This document shows, piece after piece, positions 11,183-22,694 of a stretch of 64,000 bases of DNA. Numbering within the stretch: the first letter of the stretch is position 1; every line of letters starts with the position of its first letter. The translations under genes and the position numbers were made by a program. The DNA is from Reticulitermes speratus (lineage: Eukaryota; Arthropoda; Insecta; Blattodea; Rhinotermitidae): assembly GCA_021186555.1 (NCBI GenBank), contig JAJKFL010000006.1:45580138-45644137 (forward strand). Reading direction: 5' to 3'. The notes beneath the pieces were generated by a model. The model did not search any database. It worked only from the letters and a program-made list of their open reading frames with translations, and was not told where the DNA came from.

Positions 11183-13457
11183 ATTTATGTGTTTTGTGTG
11201 GATCTCAGAACAAACAGCGATTATTTCACTGTACAGCATTAACTGACTGGTTTGTATAACTGAGACGGAGTGTGTTTACTGCGCGGTACGGACTGCATTT
11301 ATGTGTTTTGTGTGGATCTCAGAACAAACAGCGATTATTTCACTGTACAGCATTAACTGACTGGTTTGTATAACTGAGACGGAGTGTGTTTACTGCGCGG
11401 TACGGACTGCATTTATGTGTTTTGTGTGGATCTCAGAACAAACAGCGATTATTTCACTGTACAGCATTAACTGACTGGTTTGTATAACTGAGACGGAGTG
11501 TGTTTACTGCGCGGTACGGACTGTATTTATGTGTTTTGTGTGGATCTGAGAACAAACAGCGATTATTTCACTGTACAGCATTAACTGACTGGTTTGTATA
11601 ACTGAGACGGAGTGTGTTTACTGCGCGGTACGGACTGTATTTATGTGTTTTGTGTGGATCTCAGAACAAACAGCGATTATTTCACTGTACAGCATTAACT
11701 GACTGGTTTGTATAACTGAGACGGAGTGTGTTTACTGCGCGGTATGGACTGTATTTATGTGTTTTGTGTGGATCTCAGAACAAACAGCGATTATTTCACT
11801 GTACAGCATTAACTGACTGGTTTGTATAACTGAGACGGAGTGTGTTTACTGCGCGGTACGGACTGCATTTATGTGTTTTGTGTGGATCTCAGAACAAACA
11901 GCGATTATTTCACTGTACAGCATTAACTGACTGGTTTGTATAACTGAGACGGAGTGTGTTTACTGCGCGGTACGGACTGCATTTATGTGTTTTGTGTGGA
12001 TCTCAGAACAAACAGCGATTATTTCACTGTACAGCATTAACTGACTGGTTTGTATAACTGAGACGGAGTGTGTTTACTGCGCGGTACGGACTGCATTTAT
12101 GTGTTTTGTGTGGATCTCAGAACAAACAGCGATTATTTCACTGTACAGCATTAACTGACTGGTTTGTATAACTGAGACGGAGTGTGTTTACTGCGCGGTA
12201 CGGACTGTATTTATGTGTTTTGTGTGGATCTGAGAACAAACAGCGATTATTTCACTGTACAGCATTAACTGACTGGTTTGTATAACTGAGACGGAGTGTG
12301 TTTACTGCGCGGTACGGACTGTATTTATGTGTTTTGTGTGGATCTCAGAACAAACAGCGATTATTTCACTGTACAGCATTAACTGACTGCTTTGTATAAC
12401 TGAGACGGAGTGTGTTTACTGCGCGGTACGGACTGTATTTATGTGTTTTGTGTGGATCTCAGAACAAATAGCTTTTATTTCACTGTACAACATTAACTGA
12501 CTGGTTTGTATAACTGAGACGGAGTGTGTTTACTGCGCGGTACGGACTGTATTTATGTGTTTTGTGTGGATCTCAGAACAAACAGCGATTATTTCACTGT
12601 ACAGCATTAACTGACTGGTTTGTATAACTGAGACGGAGTGTGTTTACTGCGCGGTACGGACTGTATTTATGTGTTTTGTGTGGATCTCAGAACAAACAGC
12701 GATTATTTCACTGTACAGCATTAACTGACTGGTTTGTATAACTGAGACGGAGTGTGTTTACTGCGCGGTACGGACTGTATTTATGTGTTTTGTGTGGATC
12801 TCAAAACAAACAGCGATTATTTCACTGTACAACATTAACTAACTGGTTTGTATAACTGAGACGGAGTGTGTTTACTGCGCGGTACGGACTGTATTTATGT
12901 GTTTTGTGTGGATCTGAGAACAAACAGCGATTATTTCACTGTACAACATTAACTGACTGGTTTGTATAACTGAGACGCAGTGTGTTTACTGCGCGGTACG
13001 GACTGTATTTATGTGTTTTGTGTGGATCTGAGAACAAACAGCGATTATTTCACTGTACAACATTAACTGACTGGTTTGTATAACTGAGACGCAGTGTGTT
13101 TACTGCGCGGTACGGACTGTATTTATGTGTTTTGTGTGGATCTGAGAACAAACAGCGATTATTTCACTGTACAACATTAACTGACTGGTTTGTATAACTG
13201 AGACGCAGTGTGTTTACTGCGCGGTACGGACTGTATTTATGTGTTTTGTGTGGATCTCAGAACAAACAGCGATTATTTCACTGTACAACATTAACTGACT
13301 GGTTTGTATAACTGAGACGGAGTGTGTTTACTGCGCGGTACGGACTGTATTTATGTGTTTTGTGTGGATCTCAGAACAAACAGCGATTATTTCACTGTAC
13401 AACATTAACTGACTGGTTCTTATAACTGAGACGGAGTGTGTTTACTGCGCGGTACGA
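11183..13457 (-). repeat. 114-bp satellite, array 3 (about 20 copies)
   Basis: Reverse-orientation monomers. Variants run in blocks: GGACTGCATTTATG versus GGACTGTATTTATG, GATCTGAG versus GATCTCAG, and GAGACGCAG in three neighbouring monomers near 12960-13210. This shows local amplification of short multi-monomer blocks. It ends at GCGCGGTACGAGCTGG. Confidence 0.97.
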
Positions 13458-14167
13458 GCTGGATCTTTATATATAACTGGAGCAAGACCAAAGTAAGGTT
13501 ATTCTGCTAACCTATGTCGAATATACAAATTAAGAAGGCGTGCTGTACGTGTCGTTAGGAACTTAGCACTAACGGTGAACAGCAAACCGCAGGAACGCTT
13601 TTAGCTCGGTCAGTCGCCACGGTGCCTGCCTCCTGCTGACCGATCCGTCCTGACATGTATCCGGGATGGACTGACTTTTGAAATATTTTCCTCACTTTGG
13701 AGCAGTGAAACTAACCGACAGCTCTTGTCTGTTCCTCCAAACCAACCAAAGACATTCCACTTAGTGGGTCTACATTAAGAGCTGTAGGCTACAGTGTGTT
13801 TTGAGCCTTATCGGTCTCTTCTAACCTGTGGTAATTGGATCCTAAAATTGTCGTGATTTTGTAACTAGAATATTTGAGATTTCCGCAGCGGTGGTGCTGA
13901 AGTTTCTTGGATGAGTGGTTCCGTCTACACAGTGTCACACCCAGCCAAAACTTTTAACAAGACAAGATATACGAGTATAAGTTTAAACGTAACATTGAGG
14001 TGCGTTCGCATAACCATTTTGCCGTGAAAAATCCAAAAAGTTTTACAGCTTCTGAGTGTGTCTGTAGCCTTAGTTACCCAGCATGCAAAGCGCATGCGCC
14101 GTATTATATTGTCATCTGTGGACTGTCTGACTGTACCACATTTTTCCACATTATCTCATAAAGAGCA
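13458..14167. other. Unannotated stretch
   Basis: No gene, SINE head or tandem repeat recognised. Confidence 0.5.
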
Positions 14168-14500
14168 CGATTTTCGGATAAAAGTTATTGAACATAAAAT
14201 GTGTGTTTTGATTTTTTCTACAAACTTTGTGTAAAACATTTCTCATACTAAGAAGAATTCAGCGAGATATTATCATAAATGTACATAGGTCTTTATGTAA
14301 AGTACCGTTATTGTTGTCAGATTTTAATGAAACTTGAATTTTGTCGGCAGATTTTCGAAAAATACTTATATATTAAATTTAATGAAAATCCATGCAGTGG
14401 GAGCCGAGTTGTTCCATGCGGACGAAAGAACAGGAGGACAGACAGACAGACATGACGAAGCTAATAGTTGCTTTTCTCAATTTTGCGAACGCGCCTAACA
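14168..14500 (+). repeat. Interspersed repeat G, copy 1
   Basis: It matches 34790-35105 along its length: AACATTTCTCA, then CAGCGAGATATTA, then GTAAAGTACCGTTATTG, then GACAGACATGACGAAGCTAA, ending near GCGAATGCGCC or its equivalent. A shorter relative is near 30955-31070. There is no coding capacity. The class is unknown. Confidence 0.8.
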
Positions 14501-14934
14501 AAGTATCATCACAGTTCTTCTGCTTATGTCTGTAAAGTCTCCGCCATTACAGTTTGACCTGAGCACAACTCATGAACCCTTCGTCATTACATACATTTCC
14601 AGTTGTAGACCTTTTAGTAGGGATAGACTGCGAGCTGCGATGTTCCTACAGCTGTGTTGCTGGTCAAGAGCAAGCAGACGTGACGATTATACACTTTATG
14701 AATGTTTGGTATAATTAACTACACGATCATTATTTTATCTGGCAACTGTCCTATGTCACTTGTCGCCGCTACCCCGACGTGCGTTTGGGCGGTCAGCTGA
14801 ATGGGCTGCGCTAATAAGATCCAAGAACCGGCAAGAAATTACACCCTGTAGTATTCACACTTAATAATATCCTTATACAAAGGCTTGTTTATTTTCAGTA
14901 ACTAAAATTCTGGTTATAAATATTTTGTACGTTT
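14501..14934. other. Unannotated stretch
   Basis: No gene or repeat recognised before the SINE target-site duplication. Confidence 0.45.
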
Positions 14935-14947
14935 AGCTGCATGGTAT

Positions 14948-15200
14948 TTTTTTTTTCAATGGCTCGACAGCCCCTTGGGGGCCTAGGCCGCCTCATTATC
15001 GAGACTTCACGATCACACTCAGACACACCACACTCGGTAGGACTCCTCTGTACGAGTGATCAGCCCGTCGCAGAGACCTCTACCTGACACACAACACTCA
15101 CAACAGACAGACATCCATGCCCTAGGTGGGATTCGAACCCGTAATCCCAGCAAGCTAACGACCGCAGACGCACGCCTTAGACCGCACGGTCACTGGGATC
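14948..15200 (-). mobile_element. SINE, family A, intact insertion
   Basis: On the - strand: GATCCCAGTG head, A-box region GCGGTCTAAGGCG, B box GGGTTCGAATCCC, the body, and the 3' end GGGGCTGTCGAGCCATTG with a poly-A (poly-T on +). A perfect 12-bp target-site duplication AGCTGCATGGTA flanks it at 14935-14946 and 15204-15215. Being tRNA-derived, it would be transcribed by RNA polymerase III. Confidence 0.9.
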
Positions 15201-15215
15201 GACAGCTGCATGGTA

Positions 15216-15658
15216 ATAGCACTGAGACATCTGTCAATATGCCAATCACAGTCAGATCAAATGCACACAGTAGGACTACAGACTATACAGTTTGTAATTC
15301 TACTGTGTTCGTTTGTTGGTGACTGTGATTGTTTGTAAGCGTAATGCACGGAACGAGTAATATGAAATTTCTAAATACATGTTTTGTATTTATAGAGTAG
15401 CTATTAAAACTATGTACAATTTATCATCTCATATGAAAGATAAGACAGTCTTACAGATGCAAGAAGATGGTTTCACGTGATATACCCATATTACATGCAC
15501 GCGATGCGAATAAATTTGCTTTTCCAGTTTTGTTTATAATGCTTTCGTGAGAAAACGACTCACGTGAAAGACACTGCATCCTGTCTCAACGTGTCTTGGA
15601 ACACTTTGCTGCCCGGGGCTGGTCTTGGTGCTCATTGCAATGTTTTGTGGTCTTTAGT
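15216..15658. other. Unannotated stretch
   Basis: No feature recognised. Confidence 0.45.
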
Positions 15659-16967
15659 TTTGCAAGAGTACTGAGATATCAAACCTTGCAAGTCTACTAA
15701 GGTATCAAACCTTGCAAGACTACTGAGATATCAAACCTTGCAAGTCTACTAAGGTATCAAACCTTGCAAGACTACTGAGATATCAAACCTTGCAAGTCTA
15801 CTGAGGTATCAAACCTTGCAAGAGTGCTGAGATATCAAACCTTGCAAGAATACTGAGATATCAAACCTTGCAAGAGTACTGAGATATCAAACCTTGCAAG
15901 AGTGCTGAGATATCAAACCTTGCAAGACTACTGAGATATCAAACCTTACAAGAGTACTGAGATATCAAACCTTGCAAGACTACTGAGATATCAAACCTTG
16001 CAAGAGTACTGAGATATCAAACCTTGCAAGTCTACTGAGGTATCAAACCTTGCAAGAGTGCTGAGATATCAAACCTTGCAAGAATACTGAGATATCAAAC
16101 CTTACAAGAGTACTGAGATATCAAACCTTGCAAGACTACTGAGATATCAAACCTTACAAGAGTACTGAGATATCAAACCTTGCAAGTCTACTGAGGTATC
16201 AAACCTTGCAAGAGTGCTGAGATATCAAACCTTGCAAGACTACTGAGATATCAAACCTTGCAAGAGTACTGAGATATCAAACCTTGCAAGAATACTGAGA
16301 TATCAAACCTTGCAAGAGTACTGAGATATCAAACCTTGCAAGAGTGCTGAGATATCAAACCTTGCAAGACTACTGAGATATCAAACCTTGCAAGACTACT
16401 GAGATATCAAACCTTACAAGAGTACTGAGATATCAAACCTTGCAAGACTACTGAGATATCAAACCTTACAAGAGTACTGAGATATCAAACCTTGCAAGAC
16501 TACTGAGATATCAAACCTTGCAAGACTACTGAGATATCAAACCTTACAAGAGTACTGAGATATCAAACCTTGCAAGACTACTGAGATATCAAACCTTGCA
16601 AGAGTACTGAGATATCAAACCTTGCAAGAGTGCTGAGATATCAAACCTTGCAAGACTACTGAGATATCAAACCTTGCAAGACTACTGAGATATCAAACCT
16701 TACAAGAGTACTGAGATATCAAACCTTGCAAGACTACTGAGATATCAAGCCTTGCAAGAGTACTGAGATATCAAACCTTACAAGAGTACTGAGATATCAA
16801 ACCTTGCAAGACTACTGAGATATCAAACCTTACAAGAGTACTGAGATATCAAACCTTGCAAGACTACTGAGATATCAAACCTTGCAAGACTACTGAGATA
16901 TCAAACCTTGCAAGACTACTGAGATATCAAACCTTGCAAGACTACTGAGATATCAAACCTTGCAATC
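15659..16967. repeat. 26-bp minisatellite (about 50 copies)
   Basis: The unit is of the form GAGTACTGAGATATCAAACC plus TTGCAA. The first bases switch among GAGTACT, GACTACT, GTCTACT, GAGTGCT and GAATACT, and TTGCAA alternates with TTACAA. Strings of the same variants recur in order, showing higher-order duplication of multi-unit blocks. Confidence 0.97.
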
Positions 16968-17019
16968 ATGTTCAGAAAGATATATTTTCGTCCGAATAGC
17001 CATAAAAGTGGGATGCTGA

Positions 17020-17153
17020 TTATATTGTATTATATTGTATTATATTGTGTTATATTGTGTTATATTGTGTTATATTGTGTTATATTGTGTTATATTGTGT
17101 TATATTGTGTTATATTTTGTTATATTGTGTTATATTGTGTTATATTGTGTTAT
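17020..17153. repeat. 10-bp tandem repeat
   Basis: TATATTGTGT repeated about 13 times, preceded by TATATTGTAT variants. The region after it, to 17587, shows nothing recognisable. Confidence 0.95.
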
Positions 17154-17587
17154 ATTTGCCGGAGATTTAGGGCGTTTGCACGTGAATATTATTTATTAAA
17201 AAGCTTACATTTTGACCATTATAAAAGCCTAAACTTTAAAAATTCTGTTATCACTTTTGTATTCTACTAACATTCGCCATAATTTTTTTTTTTAACTGTT
17301 GGGCAATGTTGGTATCCCGTGGCGAGCGCACGAATTGTGAGCTCATCCAAGTTTAGTTTTGATACAATTAGCGGACAAGACGCGAGTCCATCAGTGCGGG
17401 AATTTTGATGAGCTGACAAATTAGGTGCTCGCAGCGGCATAACTGACAAGCGCAAGTCTGAACAAGAAAGGGAAAGCCGTGTAGTTTAGTCGAATTTAAT
17501 AGTAATGGGTTTTTAATTTTGGGGGCACATAATAGATAAAATGTACATCAGAACAGCTTCTAATTTGACATTATACTAAAATAAGAC

Positions 17588-17838
17588 GATCCCAGTGTCC
17601 CGCGCGGTCTAAGGCTTGGGTCTGCGGCCGTTCGCGTGCTGGGATTGCGGGTTCGAATCCCGCGGGGTGCATAGATGTCTGTCTGTTGTGAGTGTTGTCA
17701 GGTAGAGGTCTCTGCGACGGGCTGATCACTCGTCCAGAGAAGTCCTACCAAGTGTGGTGTGTCTGAGTGTGATCGTGAAGCCTGGACAATGAGGCGGCCT
17801 AGGCCCCCAAGGGGCTGTCGAGCCATTGGAAAAAAGTA
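17588..17838 (+). mobile_element. SINE, family A
   Basis: Head GATCCCAGTGTCCCGCGCGG, B box GGGTTCGAATCCCGC, and the 3' end GCCTAGGCCCCCAAGGGG plus CTGTCGAGCCATTGGAAAAA. It is full length relative to the copies at 14948 and 51366. No convincing target-site duplication was found. Confidence 0.9.
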
Positions 17839-17867
17839 CTACAATATAATGCATTAAAAGCAATCCC

Positions 17868-18121
17868 TATATAGGCCTTTAGGGCTTTAGGAAGTTGAGG
17901 CACATGAAGGTGACAAGGTTGTCAGCACTACTCACCGGCCGCCTTTACCCCGCAGGAGATACCCCTGGTACTCGTTTCTGTCAGAGGCTTAGTCGATCAT
18001 AGTGCAGCCGGAAGGATTAAGGCACTGAAGAATCTCGATGACCCCCATCAGGAAATGAACCCACGACCTTCTGGTTTGTAGCTCAGCGCCTAAACCGACT
18101 GCGCCATCGGCAAATCGGTGA
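17868..18121 (-). mobile_element. SINE, family C
   Basis: Minus-strand tRNA-like head (complement of CTAAACCGACTGCGCCATCG) with the B-box complement GAACCCACGACCTTC, then the body with GTGCAGCCGGAAGGATTA and CCGGCCGCCTTTACCCC. It matches 47411-47666 over nearly its full length. Confidence 0.85.
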
Positions 18122-18174
18122 TGCGCGCGCATTCTCGTTTGTTGACAGCTACACTTCATGTAGAATGTTTAGTT

Positions 18175-18453
18175 GGCCGTGCCATAGCTCAGGCGGTTAG
18201 TTGCCGGCCTCTCACCGCGGAGTGCAGGGTTCGATCCCGGGTCAGTCCATGTGGGATTTGTGGTGGATAAAATGGCACTGGGACAGGTTTTTCCCCGAGT
18301 AATTCCGTTTTCCCCTGTTAATTTCATTCCTCCGGTGCTCCATTAAACCTAAAAATAAAAAAACTGCTCATCTTCGTCACAGTGTTGCACAATAAGTCTT
18401 AAGGCTGCGGTGCGTCCGTAGCATCTGCTGCGTGGCCCTTCACAGAAAAAAAA
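18175..18453 (+). mobile_element. SINE, family B
   Basis: GGCCGTGCCATAGCTCAGGC, then GGTTCGATCCCGGG (B box), then GTGGGATTTGTGGTGG, then a body ending GCGTGGCCCTTCAC and a poly-A. A short TTTAGTT match on both sides may be the target-site duplication. It is the third SINE of three different families within 870 bp. Confidence 0.9.
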
Positions 18454-18654
18454 TAATTTAGTTTATAGTCTACCTTAGCAATAAATTGTACATGCTTAGC
18501 TTCCTTGTAAGTTCGCTCTCCAGTGTCAGCTATAGCTATGGCCTGCGTCTTGTTCTGTTACCTTAACGTAACTTTCCCATAATATGTTTAAAGTCTAATT
18601 CGTGCTGTTATCGTTACGCCTTGTCTGCCATGTTGTTTTCGCGAGTTGTAGGAA

Positions 18655-19075
18655 ATTAACATTTATGGTGATGAGATGCCCTCCAAATTTATGGCGATGA
18701 GATGCCCTCCAAATTTATGGCGATGAGATGCCCTCCACATTTATGGCGATGAGATGCCCTCCACATTTATGGCGATGAGATGCCCTCCACATTTATGGCT
18801 ATGAGATGCCCTCCACATTTATGGCGATGAGATGCCCTCCACATTTATGGCGATGAGATGCCCTCCACATTTATGGCTATGAGATGCCCTCCACATTTAT
18901 GGCGATGAGATGCCCTCCACATTTATGGCGATGAGATGCCCTCCACATTTATGGCGATGAGATGCCCTCCACATTTATGGCGATGAGATGCCCTCCACAT
19001 TTATGGCTATGAGATGCCCTCCACATTTATGGCTATGAGATGCCCTCCACATTTATGGCGATGAGATGCCCTCCA
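18655..19075. repeat. 26-bp minisatellite (about 16 copies)
   Basis: The unit starts ATTTATGGCGATGAGATGCC and ends in CTCCAC; variants are GGCTATG and CCAAATTT. It has the same unit length as the array at 15659 but unrelated sequence. Confidence 0.97.
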
Positions 19076-19136
19076 ATGTCATAGGCTGTTGTCCTTATCA
19101 AGATTTGTGAACTGAAACGGGGACCACTCACATTAC

Positions 19137-19277
19137 ATACACTATGCATAATCATCACATACATACATACTACCATACATACATACATTTACATACATAC
19201 ATACTCTACATCAATTACATACATACATTACTACTTACATTACATACATATACATACATACATACATACTACATACA

Positions 19278-19308
<31 letters not shown>

Positions 19309-19648
19309 CATACATACATACATACATACATACATACATACATACATACATACATACATACATACATACATACATACATACATACATACATACATACATA
19401 CATACATACATACATACATACATACATACATACATACATACATACATACATACATACATACATACATACATACATACATCATACATACATACATACATAC
19501 ATACATACATACATACATACATACATACATCATACATACATATACATACATACATACATACATACATACATACTACATACATACATACATACATACATAC
19601 ATACATACTACATACATACATACATACATACATACATACATACATACA

Positions 19649-19679
<31 letters not shown>

Positions 19680-20081
19680 CTATACTACTACATACATACA
19701 TACATACATACATACATACATACATACATACATACATACATACATACATACATACATACATACATACATAACATACATACATACATACATACATACATAC
19801 ATACACACATACATACACATACATACATACAACATACATACAACATACATACAACATACATACATCATACATACACACATACATACAACATACATACATA
19901 CATACACATACATACATACATACATACATACATACATACATACATACATACATACACACACATACACACATACACAACATACATACATACATACATACAT
20001 ACATACATACATACACACATACATACATACATACATACATACCATACATACACACATACATGCATACACACATACATACAT
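19137..20081. repeat. CATA tetranucleotide microsatellite, about 0.95 kb
   Basis: Long CATA runs, perfect from about 19270 to 19478 and then interrupted by TACTACATACA-type slips and CACACA. The Tyr/Ile/His and Cys/Met/Tyr/Val open frames are repeat translations. Confidence 0.98.
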
Positions 20082-20687
20082 AAGTATGCTCTTCTCTAGA
20101 GAGGAAAATAGGCAAGAAACGAGGGTTTTAACTGAATATTTAAGGGTCTTCTTTAAATTTACTTTGAATTTTAAATATTGTTCCAAATACGTGTACGAAG
20201 ACACGTCACACTTTTAGGTATATGCATTCGCAAATGTTTAAAAGTACCTGGACGAAACCATCGCATCGAAAACTCACATACGAGTACTTTACGTGCATAA
20301 AGAGGAATATTGTCGCAATAATTCTCTGCGTCATATTTCCGAAACCCTTTAACAGTGGCCCGGAAGTGAAATACCGCACTGTGGTAAATCGGTTAAGGCT
20401 GTTGTGTGTCGTCGTCCGTTCTTCAGCTGTATCAAGGCCCCCTGGTGCCACGGCCTTCGCGTGCTACATTTACGGCCAGGCGTCACAAGATGCGAGTTCT
20501 GGGGTTCTCTCAGCTGTTTAACTGAAGTTTCCCTTCTTTTGAGACATCACATTGCGTCACTGGATAAAGGATCCCGACGTTTCGAGGTAACCTAATGACC
20601 TCACCTTGAACGATCGAAACATCTTCATCTCAGAATGGAATGTTCAAACAATGACAAGATAACAAAACGTGGTTCTCCTCAGTAACT
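20082..20687. other. Unannotated stretch
   Basis: No gene. About 20570-20640 holds a GACGTTTCGAGG / GATCGAAACATCTTCATC pair that resembles the hammerhead-like or foldback repeats seen elsewhere, but it is too degraded to call. Confidence 0.4.
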
Positions 20688-21310
20688 GCCATGCCTGCAC
20701 TATCCGGGTTTCTATTCCCAATAGGGACACACTGTACCGTTCTCGAAGTCGTCCAGACAGCTGCGATCCACAAAGTCTCCTATTCAGTGTTTACGGGTAT
20801 TATTTCCCCAGTGGTAAAATTGATTACTATCTAGTGTTGATGTGTCGACCTCGGTGGACTAGTGGTTAGCGTGCTCGCCACTGGACCCAAGGTTCGCGGG
20901 TTCGATCCCGACCGAGGTCGATGGATTTTTAAGGGTGATAAAAATCCGTAGCACAACTTCCTTCGGAGGGGAAGTAAAGCCGTCGGTCCCATGTCGTAGA
21001 TTTACGGCATGTAAAAGAACCTTACGGGCATGAATAAAAATGTTGCGTAAGCTAAATTCAAAGCCTCCGTTTCTCACCCAAGTCTCCTGATGTGTCCGCC
21101 AGAGTATAGAATAGTAGCGCGGCCAGTTGGCCAGTCACCAACTGCCACGAATGCGCACGACTTAGTAACCTCGAAAAGAGGAGGCAAGAGGAGGCCTGAG
21201 CCCATATAGGGCTGTTGAGCCATGGTTATTATATTATTATTTTCTAGTGTTGATGTTAACAATGAGTGGAGCTATAACTCTACGCCCCCTATATGCATTT
21301 GTGACGCGGG
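20688..21310 (+). mobile_element. SINE, family F, split by a younger SINE
   Basis: The 5' part (about 20688-20843) has a B-box-like GGGTTTCTATTCCC. The 3' part (21257-21310) has TTAACAATGAGTGGAGC, matching the family F tail (GTTAAGAATGCATGGAGC at about 46554). The two parts are separated by the family D insertion, whose target site is the F sequence TCTAGTGTTGATGT. Family F copies occur also at 32085, 46345 and 47163. Confidence 0.65.
20844..21242 (+). mobile_element. SINE, family D, intact nested insertion
   Basis: Head GTCGACCTCGGTGGACTAGT followed by GGTTAGCGTG (A box) and GGGTTCGATCCCGACC (B box), then a body, and the 3' end AGGGCTGTTGAGCCATGG followed by TTATTATATTATTATT. It is flanked by a perfect 14-bp target-site duplication TCTAGTGTTGATGT at 20830-20843 and 21243-21256. 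Its 3' tail resembles that of family A, suggesting the same LINE partner. Confidence 0.92.
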
Positions 21311-21829
21311 CACGGATAAGTTTGCCTTTTACCTCAGTGGTACACACTTGACCCCCGCTAGCACCCAGAGCAGCTGGGTCACACTTTGATTGACATACTG
21401 GCTGCATAATCGGAGAATTTTAGTTTCATTCGCCGTGTGGGCTGGGATTGTTCTCTTCACCACACGGTCATATCGGCCGTGGCCTATTTAACGAGCATCA
21501 GGAGGCCATGCTGTGCGGATACTGTCTGCGGCGTGACAACTGACAACCAGTTACACTGCCATATCGCCTTATCAGCGCGTACAAAGGCCACTGATCCACA
21601 AACACATTTTTAGTAGGCGCCTTGACTCCATCCATTTCTGATGCCCAATCTCCTAGATATAGTTCTGTTTGTATGCAACATCGTAGCAGCTGCAAGCTTT
21701 AAAGTACAATTTTGACGTAAGGTAAAGGTAAAGATCTCCCTAGAACAGGCCATGAAGTTCCAGAGGGGGAGTAGAGGTATAAATCTACTCTTTCTTTAAC
21801 TTTACGTTACTCGTTCCTTACATTCTTTT
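21311..21829. other. Unannotated stretch
   Basis: No gene. 21720-21800 carries GGTAAAGGTAAAGATC and an AAATCTACTCTTTC phrase that looks like a SINE tail, unassigned. Confidence 0.4.
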
Positions 21830-22003
21830 GATTAAAATAAATCTTACTCCTACAAATGTACACTGTTTATGCTATTCAATACAAGGTGAGCCCCTGAAGA
21901 TGAACCATAAGTTGGTTCGAAACATGTCGGGCATTTTTTAATAAACCTTTGTGTTTAATAACATAAACAGTGTACATTTGTAGGAGTAAGATTTGTTTTA
22001 ATC
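21830..22003 (+). mobile_element. Inverted-repeat element with hammerhead-like core
   Basis: The arms 21830-21871 and 21962-22003 are 42 bp each and match inverted at 41 of 42 positions (shared ATCTTACTCCTACAAATG). The 90-bp spacer holds the hammerhead-like motif at 21890-21932 and an AATAAACC signal. No protein is encoded. The arm identity indicates a young structure. TTTCTTTAAC occurs on both sides (21791-21800 and 22005-22014), perhaps a duplication made on insertion. Penelope-like elements and retrozymes are the known metazoan carriers of hammerheads; membership of either is inference. Confidence 0.7.
21890..21932 (+). ncRNA. Hammerhead-ribozyme-like motif, best copy
   Basis: Helix I GCCC (21890-21893) pairs with GGGC (21929-21932). 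The core CTGAAGA is at 21894-21900. Helix II GAACC (21902-21906) pairs with GGTTC (21914-21918). GAAA follows at 21919-21922. The self-complementary ACATGT at 21922-21927 would be a loop-less helix III, as in hammerheads that work as dimers. The expected cleavage triplet GTC ends at 21928. One extra T at 21901 between the core and helix II departs from the consensus, so activity is uncertain. Confidence 0.55.
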
Positions 22004-22009
22004 TTTCTT

Positions 22010-22218
22010 TAACATCTGCGCTAGATGGGGGTGGGTGGTCAACGCCACGCCCCGGCCGCTTTACCCCCTGGAATGACCCGGTACACATTGTACATGAGGC
22101 TGGGTGGGCCCCAGGGCCGGTCTGGACGGTTGCGGAAAATCTCGCCCCCACCGGGATTCGATCCCCGGACCGTCCAGCCCGTAGCGAGCCGCTATAGCGA
22201 CTGAGCTATGCCGGCCCA
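22010..22218 (-). mobile_element. SINE, family E
   Basis: Minus-strand tRNA-like head (complement of CTATAGCGACTGAGCTATGC) with B-box complement GGGATTCGATCCCCGG, then the body with CGGTCTGGACGG and CCCCGGCCGCTTTACCCCCT. The same layout is seen at 34445, 41527 and, inverted, at 5925. Confidence 0.85.
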
Positions 22219-22694
22219 CGTAATTTTCACGTTTGGGGTCTTAAGTGAGTAATGGCAAGAGCGCTACATTCTTCCGTCCCCAGCTGTGATTTGCTATGTC
22301 ACAACCAGACGGGGCCAGGGATTTTTGAAACGTTGTAGTAGTGTGTTGTTAAGGCGAAGAATCCGGGGACCAGCACCTCCATCTGCACAGCAGATGTAAT
22401 TTTTAAATTTATGTCGGCCATGTTAAAGCTAGCAGTAGGAAATGTGGTGACCTCGTGTGTGTCATTCTCTTATTAAAATCCCACAGAGAAAGTCATCTCA
22501 CTGTCAGAAGTACCAATGAATTCTCTTGACCGCGTGGCATAACTCCGCAGGCTGTTGCAAAACTGCTCTTAACATCACGTCTTTGTAATATGACGTCATA
22601 TCCTGCCTTGCATGTCCGTGCTAAGATCACGCTGTTACCGCTGTGTGCCCCATTTATGTAAATTCGCGTTGCACCAATAGCCTACGTACTTCAT
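22219..22694. other. Unannotated stretch
   Basis: No gene or repeat family recognised. Confidence 0.45.

Noticed and set aside
19144-20217. Tyr/Ile/His/Thr repeat protein
   Set aside because: Translation of a CATA microsatellite.
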